Of a stretch of 64,000 nt of DNA, positions 57,583-64,000 are shown in pieces. The notes below the pieces were generated by a model. The model was not told the DNA's origin. It saw nothing but the letters and a program-made list of their open reading frames with translations, and made no database searches. Position 1 is the first letter of the stretch, and the number at the start of each line of letters is the position of its first letter. The stretch is from Aquilaria yunnanensis (Eukaryota; Streptophyta; Magnoliopsida; Malvales; Thymelaeaceae). Where the stretch lies: the NCBI GenBank assembly GCA_039654915.1, contig CM077595.1, forward strand, positions 89,879,501 through 89,943,500, written 5' to 3'. A program made the translations under genes and the position numbers.

Positions 57583-60131
57583 TGTGGCAACGTCGGGTTT
57601 TCGGGAGTCGCCACCAATCAGTTTTCTTAGGTCGATTGGTCACCTTAAAATTGGTCTGCGAGAGTTCGGGGATCGGGAGTACGGTTACGTTAAAACAACT
57701 TTGTTAAAACGCCCAAAAATTGGCACCTTAGTTGATTTTAATTTTGTTTTGCTTTGCTTTTAAATAATTCTCAGTTAATTTTCAAAATTAGAAATTTTAA
57801 CTGGATTAGTCGAAATGTGGATTTTTAAATTAATTAATTTGTATGAAATTTTATACTTCCGAACCATGGACTCTGCCGAGTCATTTGGACACGGAAGATT
57901 TTTGATTCCGAACCATGGACTCTGCCGAGTCATTTGGACACGGAATTTGGTGAACTTTTAAATAATTTAATCCATATTGTAAATATGGATTTTTATCTTT
58001 TTTTTATTTAATTTATTTAATTAAAAGGGTGATATTTTTTTTTAAACCGCAGATCCTGACGGATCATCCGGATATGTAAGTTGATTTAATTTATAGTTAA
58101 TTATTTAATTCTTATTTTTATGGAATTAATTATTAGTTTAATTACTAATTCGTAATTCTTTTTGTTATAGAATTTTTAGATTCATTAATAATCTAAAAAT
58201 TTTTATTTTCTATATTTTTCTTTCTTTTCTTTCTTTTCCTTCTTATCTTTCTTATCTTATCTTATCTTTCTTATCTTTATTATCTTTTTCTTATCTTTCT
58301 TATCTTTTTCTTATCATGTTTTAATTTTCTTTTTGTTTTCTTGTTTAATGAAAAATATTTATTATTTTAGTGGATTTAAAAGTTATATTTTAAATAAATC
58401 AGTAAAATATAAAGTCTTAATTTTCATGTATTTTTTTAAACAGGTTTTATTTTTATTTTTTTATTATTTTTACTGGATAAAAATAACTATTAAAATTAAT
58501 TTTAACTTTTTGCTATCTTTAAAGAATTAAAAACATGTATGTAAAAATAAAAATAATTGGCTTTTTTTAAAAATAATTTTTATTAGCCTTAATAATTAAT
58601 TACAAAATAATCTTCTTTTAATTTTCATTTATTTATTAATTAGTAAAGGGTAAAGGTGAATTAAATAAAAAATTATATAAAGAAAAAAAATTAATAATAA
58701 TAAAGTGGGGCTTTTTGGCCATCCACTTTAAAAATAATAATAAATGTTAGCAAAGTTAATTAAATTAATTGTTAAACAACAATAATAAAAAGTTAGTCAA
58801 GTTAATTAAATTAATTAATTAACCAAAATAATAAAAGTTAGCCAAGTTAATTAAAATAATTAATTAACAACAGTAAAAAGTTAGCCAAGTTAATTAAATT
58901 AATTAATTAACAACAATAATAAAAAGTTAGCCAAATTAATTAAATTAATTAACAACAATAAATAAAAAGTTAGCCAAATTAATTAAATTAATTAACAACA
59001 ATAAATAAAAAGTTAGCCAAATTAATTAAATTAATTAATTAACAACAATAATAAAAAGCTAGCCAAGTTAATTAAATTAATTAATTAACAACAATAATAA
59101 AAGTTAGCCAAGTTAATTAAATTAATTAATTAACAACAATAATAAAAGTTAATTAATTGTTAACAACAATTATAAAAGTTAGTAATAATGCAAAAATTAA
59201 AAGGTTAGTAACAATAATAGTATTAAAAGTTAGTTGTTAGTAAGTTAATAACAACAATAAAAAAAGGGGTTAGTAATAAACAAATAATAAACAAACAAGT
59301 AAAAATTAAAAGGGTTAGTAATTAATTCTGCAAGAATAAAATACAAAGTTAGTGACCAAAGTGAAAGAAATTGAAAAGATGAAGGATTAAATGAGAGTTG
59401 TACCCTTGATTTTAAATTCTGAATTCTGAGAAATGGAAACAGAGGGCGCGCGAGGGGGGGAGAAGATGGCTTAATCGTCAAAATGAAAAGTTTTGAGATT
59501 TTCTGAGGAAAGGAAGGAGAGCTAGGGACTAAGGCTGTAATTTTTTCTATTTTAAAAACGGAGCTCTAAGCTTTTCTTTCTATTTTTATCTGTGTTCAGC
59601 ACAAAATTTGGGGGGCTATTTATAGAGGAAGTTTAGCTGAACTGTTGATGGATAAATTAATAAAAAATTTCAAACTTATCTCTTAAATTGGTAAAATGAC
59701 AATTTTAGTCCTTTACGTCTCTCAGCCTCAGGATAAGTTCCTGAAGCTTCTGATTTTGACAATTTTGTCGTTTTCTGTCAATTTGAGCCAAAAACGTCGG
59801 CAGGCTCAAAATTTTATGTGATAAACTACCAAATGCTCCTGGAACTTTTAGAATTTGTCAATTTTTTCCGAAACTTCTCAATTTTGTCATTTTTACCTCA
59901 AACTTTTAATTTTTTGTCATTTTTTTCATGAAATTTTATTTTATTTCAAACATACACATATTCACACATATATCATTTTAAATCAAATTTTCACAAAACA
60001 AAAATATATTTTAAACTAATTAAATTTTTTTTTAATAATAATAGTAATATATATTTTTTTTTAAATTAATTTTTTTTTAATAAAATTTTTTTCAAAATTT
60101 TAAAACACCCGGACGAAATTGGGTGTCAACA
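57583..60131 (-). repeat. 5' LTR of the large element
   Basis: Sequence-identical partner of the LTR at 44,296-46,844 as far as I compared. The promoter TATA box in element sense is at 59,625-59,616, about 506 bp into the LTR, so genomic transcription of the element would begin near 59,590 and run toward lower coordinates through the carried genes. Confidence 0.93.
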
Positions 60132-60136
60132 CCCGT
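60132..60136. repeat. Target-site duplication CCCGT, right copy
   Basis: CCCGT directly follows the LTR end TGTCAACA and matches 44,291-44,295 perfectly. Confidence 0.9.
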
Positions 60137-61800
60137 AAATTTTGAAAAGTATGCCCACTTACCCCTAAACTCTAGAGCGTGCTGCTGCGATATAGTAGAT
60201 GATGCAAATTGCTAATCTTGTGAATCATTAATTGGTTATCTAGTGCGTAAAAAATGCATAGATTGGTTAGTGCTTCTGCATTTGTATCCTATTACTGAGT
60301 TAGGATTTCGAAAGATTGCAAGTAAATCTTAAGTTAGCATTTGAAGTTTCATAGATTTGCCCACTTTGACCACTCAATAAAAATTGGTTTCGAATCACAA
60401 CTCAATGTTATATTTCATATATATATGATGAAACCTTTTTGCCACTGACAATTTGGTCCCCTAAAATATGCTGTTAAATCTAACCACTATGAGTGATGAT
60501 GGGTGGCCTTGCGCAACCTCGGGTTGATAACAAAAACCTCGTTTGTTTCAAATAAGGTTATTAAAATTCTAATTTGAATATTAAAAATTTACAATTTTAC
60601 AATCCAAATTAGGAAAAAATAATCCAATTAAATTCTAAGATTATGATTATGATTCTGATCTAAATCTGCAACTACGGTTCACAAAAAACTAATAAAGATT
60701 CTAGTTGGAAACTTGGAATCTCAATTTTGACAATCTTGGTTTCAAATGCTAAATGTTACTATCTCTATCCTATATTGGATGAAATATTTTACTTTTTTGA
60801 CTTAGTTTGATTTCAATTTATTCATATTATTATTTATTTAAAACAATTAAAATATATATTTAGAAACTATAAGTCTTTGTTTATCATATATATATATTCT
60901 TTATTTAAATACCTAAAGGCTAAAAATAAGAAAAAATTATAAATTAATTATTGTGAATGTTTTAAAGAACTTAAGACAGAGGAAGTATTTTATATTTGGA
61001 TTGAATTGCAACTTAAAACTGTAGGATACTTAAATGTATTTCTTAAACCACATATCATTAATTAAATTGAAGATGTTAAAGCATACTAAATTCAAGGGTA
61101 GTTACTCTTCTCAGGACCTTAGACCTAGGAGCGAATATAGGTTCAGGTGGCCCGGTTTGAGAAAAATAGCAATATAGAGGTAGTAGTGTTTTTTTGACGT
61201 TCGAGAGTTGCTTATTGTAGGCTCATCCATATCTTAAAACATGTCTATCACTTGTGTCACGAAGAAAAACAGGAAAAAAAAAACATTAAAGTGAAGGAAA
61301 ATTACCTCTTTTAGGCTTTTAAAATTGTGCCTTAACTGAAAATTTTCTAAGAATGTGGCTCAAAGGTGTGACTTTTCCAAATATGAAGTCCTACAAATGA
61401 ACTACAAAATGAATAACAACAACAACCAACAATAACAATGGTCTACAGACGCCAGCCCTACTGGTTGGGTCTGGGGCATTCCAAGTCCAAGAGCTAGGTT
61501 GGAGTACCGTCAAGCATTAGGCTCAATTTCTGTCATTTATGGCTTGACATACTTCATATTTCAAGAAACATAAAACTTCCCCCCAAAGCTTTAGTAAGTA
61601 TCTTCTAATACCTTTTACTACATATGCTTTTGAATCTAAAAACAAAAAAACCGTAACAACAATTATGATAACAATAATAATTTTAAATTATAATAGCTCC
61701 TCAGCTACTTAAAAAAACTATGGCATATGAGTTTTACATTTGGAGAAGTACAATTTTTGGTCCATTGAATTTAGAAACTGGTCAGGTAAAGTACCCAATG
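60137..61800. other. Flanking intergenic sequence, no gene seen
   Basis: AT-rich. Apart from a Stowaway-like MITE (separate entry) nothing is supported. Confidence 0.5.
60757..60987. mobile_element. Stowaway-like MITE, degenerate
   Basis: TA-bounded. The left 'tactatctctatcctatatt' is roughly the inverse of the right 'aacttaagacagaggaagta'. 231 bp with the usual internal words 'gtctttgtttatca'. Confidence 0.6.
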
Positions 61801-61815
61801 GACTAATGGATTTTG

Positions 61816-62247
61816 GGTTAATTACAATTTATCCACTGAAGTTTAAATAAAATTACACTTTACCTCTTCAGTTTTAGAAATATCCACTTTATGCACTACT
61901 TTTTTAATACAAATTGGATAGCAACTTTTGATATTTTAATTTAAACATTATGGTATTAATTTTTTGATGATTTTAATCTATTTGGTATTTTTTTCACAGT
62001 TAATGAATATTTTAAATTATCAGTTTTATCCATAAATAGAAAAATAATATTTTTTAAATGTTAATTAATTGTAAAAAATACCATACAAATTAAAATTACT
62101 TAAATATGAGTACCATATGGTCTAAATTAAGATTTTACAAGTTCCTGTAGGACCGTTTTTAAAAGGCAGGGGCAAAGTGAATCTTTTTGAAAAGGGGGGA
62201 CAAAGTGTAATTTTATTTCAACCTTAGAGTGTAAATTGTAATTAGCC
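61816..62247. mobile_element. MITE with about 50-bp terminal inverted repeats
   Basis: The left reads 'ggttaattacaatttatcca' to 'aaaattacactttacc'. The right reads 'acaaagtgtaattttatttc' to 'gtaaattgtaattagcc', its inverse. It is the same family as 33,600-33,869. Non-coding. Confidence 0.75.
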
Positions 62248-62739
62248 ATAGTTTTTTTTTTTTTTTAAGTGTGAGAAACTAAATGGTCGGATGGGCACGT
62301 AAAAACGTTTGATGGGCTGATGCCTGACGGGCAAATTTTTAACGGTTTGATGGTTGTTTGTCATTCAAGCAAATAAACCATTCATGATGAATTAGACCAT
62401 TCGAATTGAATATTTTAACTATCATAATCTTTTTCCCGCAGCAAAAGAAGAAGGAAAAAAATAAAAAGTTTTAGTCTTACCTAAATTCTAAGTGAGAATT
62501 TTTCTCTAATGAAGTGGGCTACAATAAGGAAAATAAGTTTGTACTATAGAATGAGAAATCTTGCCTACTATAGAATTTACGCACTAGCTATGATCTCTCC
62601 CGTAATTATTTCTCACTTGTTAATTTTGTGTGTGATTTGGTAAAAGGTTTTACAAATAACTTATAATTAAAGTAAATAAATTTACATCAAAATGCAAGAT
62701 GAATATTGAACAAATTAATAGAACATTATCCTGCACCGC

Positions 62740-62840
62740 CAATTCATTTGACAAAAGTGCGGGGACATGAGCTCCTGCAACCCCTTTATCACAGGTTCAA
62801 GTATCCCCCCTCTCCTCTTTTCCAAAAAAGCCCTTAAACT
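62740..62840 (+). repeat. Possible tRNA-derived SINE remnant
   Basis: A B-box-like 'ggttcaagtatccc' follows a GC-richer segment and is followed by a pyrimidine tract ('cctctcctcttttcc'). No clear A box, so this is weak. Confidence 0.25.
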
Positions 62841-63684
62841 TATAAATAGAGATTCTGAGTAAAAAAAAAAAAAAATCATTATAAGTACAGTATAAATTTA
62901 TGCAGCAACAATAGAGGGTTTATGTACTATTATGACTGAAACAATCAAAAGCTTTATTTTTTCTTCACACAAAGTCGACTATACAAAACTACGAAGTTGA
63001 ATGAAGATATTTATATTATACGTGACAGCAAAAACAATATCAATAATATTTGCCCTATTTGACATTAGTGCCAACGGTTAGAATTAGAGGTTTGAAAAAA
63101 CTATTTAATAATAATTTTTAATTTTTAATTTCAATAATTTCATCTTTATTATCAAATAAATTATTTAAAATTCTAACAATAATTATAAAAGTTATTTTTA
63201 AACAGAGCCAATGTCATTATGGAAATGGGGGGAGACGGAGTTGGTTAAATCCGACCAACTGAGTTGACAGTGCCAAATAGTTAATAGCTTTATCGATTTG
63301 GATGGGGTTTACAAATAAAATTAATATGCCAATTAATTAGGGAGGGGAACTTAGGGAAGAATCAGCGTCATCATTGCAACCCACTGATAAATCACAACAT
63401 CAATCATATGAAGTGGGATACACAACCGAAATAATAAGGGAAAGTTACAAAAATTTCTCTGTGGTTTGGTCTAACTTACAATTTTTTCCCTCTATTTTGA
63501 TAAACCTACATTTTACCTCTTATTTTTTTACACTATGTGATAATAACTTTTGAAATTACATTTAAACTATACGATAATTATCTTCCAGTAATTTCAATCT
63601 CTCCAGTATTTTTTTATAGTTAATGGATATTTTAAATTATCACTTTTATCTTTCTGTAAATGTACTTTCCCAACTGTAATTATA
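62841..63684. other. Intergenic, partial MITE-like sequence
   Basis: From about 63,440 the text 'gggaaagttacaaaaattt' and 'tacattttacctctta' resembles one end of the MITE family at 33,600 and 61,816. The other end is not evident in the window. No gene. Confidence 0.35.
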
Positions 63685-63922
63685 TACTACCTCCGTCCCA
63701 AGTTCCTTGAAACAGTTGACTTTTGGCTCTAGTTTGATTTGAATTTATTTATATTATTTTTTGTTAGAAAAAAATTTAAAAAAATATGTTTAGAAACTAG
63801 AGGTCTTTATTTATCATTTATATAGAAATTTTTTTTATTTATATACTAAAAATTGAAAATAAAAAATCATAGATTAATTGCTAAAAAGTGAGTGTTTCAA
63901 AGAATATGGGACAGAGAGAGTA
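63685..63922. mobile_element. Stowaway-like MITE
   Basis: TA-bounded. The left TACTACCTCCGTCCCAAGTT is the near-inverse of the right 'atatgggacagagagagta'. 238 bp, the same length as the copy at 9,939. Confidence 0.75.
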
Positions 63923-64000
63923 TCAATATTTTTTAAAGATCAGTTTACTGTGAAAAAAATATCAAAAATATTGAAATTTTTAGAACATTATTATCGTATA

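Larger units (their letters stand above)
44296..60131 (-). mobile_element. 15.8-kb gene-carrying non-autonomous LTR retrotransposon
   Basis: Complete element on the minus strand. Direct LTRs lie at 44,296-46,844 and 57,583-60,131, at a constant offset of 13,287 bp, and are identical in every block I compared. The target duplication CCCGT lies at 44,291-44,295 and 60,132-60,136. A primer-binding site adjoins the 5' LTR and a polypurine tract adjoins the 3' LTR. LTR structure and PBS type suggest the Ogre/Tat branch of Ty3/gypsy (from memory). The interior lacks readable gag, reverse transcriptase, RNase H and integrase; only a decayed protease-like relic is seen. In its place, all on the element strand, are three tandem Cys4-protein genes and a LOG-like gene, then satellite arrays. 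It would need enzymes from an autonomous relative. Identical LTRs imply very recent insertion. Confidence 0.9.

Overview
The window is nuclear DNA of a flowering plant, probably a eudicot. It is AT-rich, has spliceosomal introns and plant-only gene families (NAC, LOG), and is dominated by transposable elements. Gene density is low. All assignments come from reading the sequence; no database search was possible.

Layout. 1-10.7 kb: AT-rich sequence with decayed coding traces, a TIR transposon, an LRR receptor-kinase pseudogene fragment and a Stowaway-like MITE. 10.7-12.1 kb: a long-TIR element that seems to have captured a receptor-kinase ectodomain piece (Pack-MULE-like). 12.2-21.3 kb: a NAC locus on the minus strand, made of a decayed NAC copy with a duplicated exon 2, an unrecognised three-exon candidate gene, and an intact five-exon NAC gene whose joined exons encode 481 aa. 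22-36.4 kb: transposons, including a long inverted repeat, a palindromic derivative of an Ogre/Tat-type LTR, and a Pack-MULE carrying the 5' part of a sorting nexin 2 gene. 37.7-39.8 kb: a tRNA-derived SINE, a Stowaway-like MITE and a second, divergent NAC gene. 41.2-43.8 kb: a solo LTR with a perfect target-site duplication.

The main discovery is at 44,296-60,131: a 15.8-kb LTR retrotransposon on the minus strand. It has two apparently identical 2,549-bp LTRs, a perfect 5-bp target-site duplication (CCCGT), a tRNA primer-binding site and a polypurine tract. It lacks a readable gag-pol; I see only a decayed protease-like relic. Instead it carries four intact, intronless genes in the element's own orientation. 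One is a LOG-like cytokinin-activating enzyme. The other three are tandem paralogues of a small basic Cys4 protein whose core resembles the cysteine-rich nucleic-acid-binding proteins of plant betaflexiviruses (carlavirus/vitivirus type), a family that includes RNA-silencing suppressors.

The LOG gene and two of the three Cys4 genes share a TATA-promoter motif (TTCATCNCTATAAAT). A roughly 88-bp upstream cassette is amplified in front of LOG. My inference is a recently active, non-autonomous, gene-carrying retrotransposon that moves a hormone-activation gene together with a virus-like gene family under a common promoter. Element structure, target-site duplication and intact ORFs are seen directly; family relationships come from motif recognition; function is inferred.
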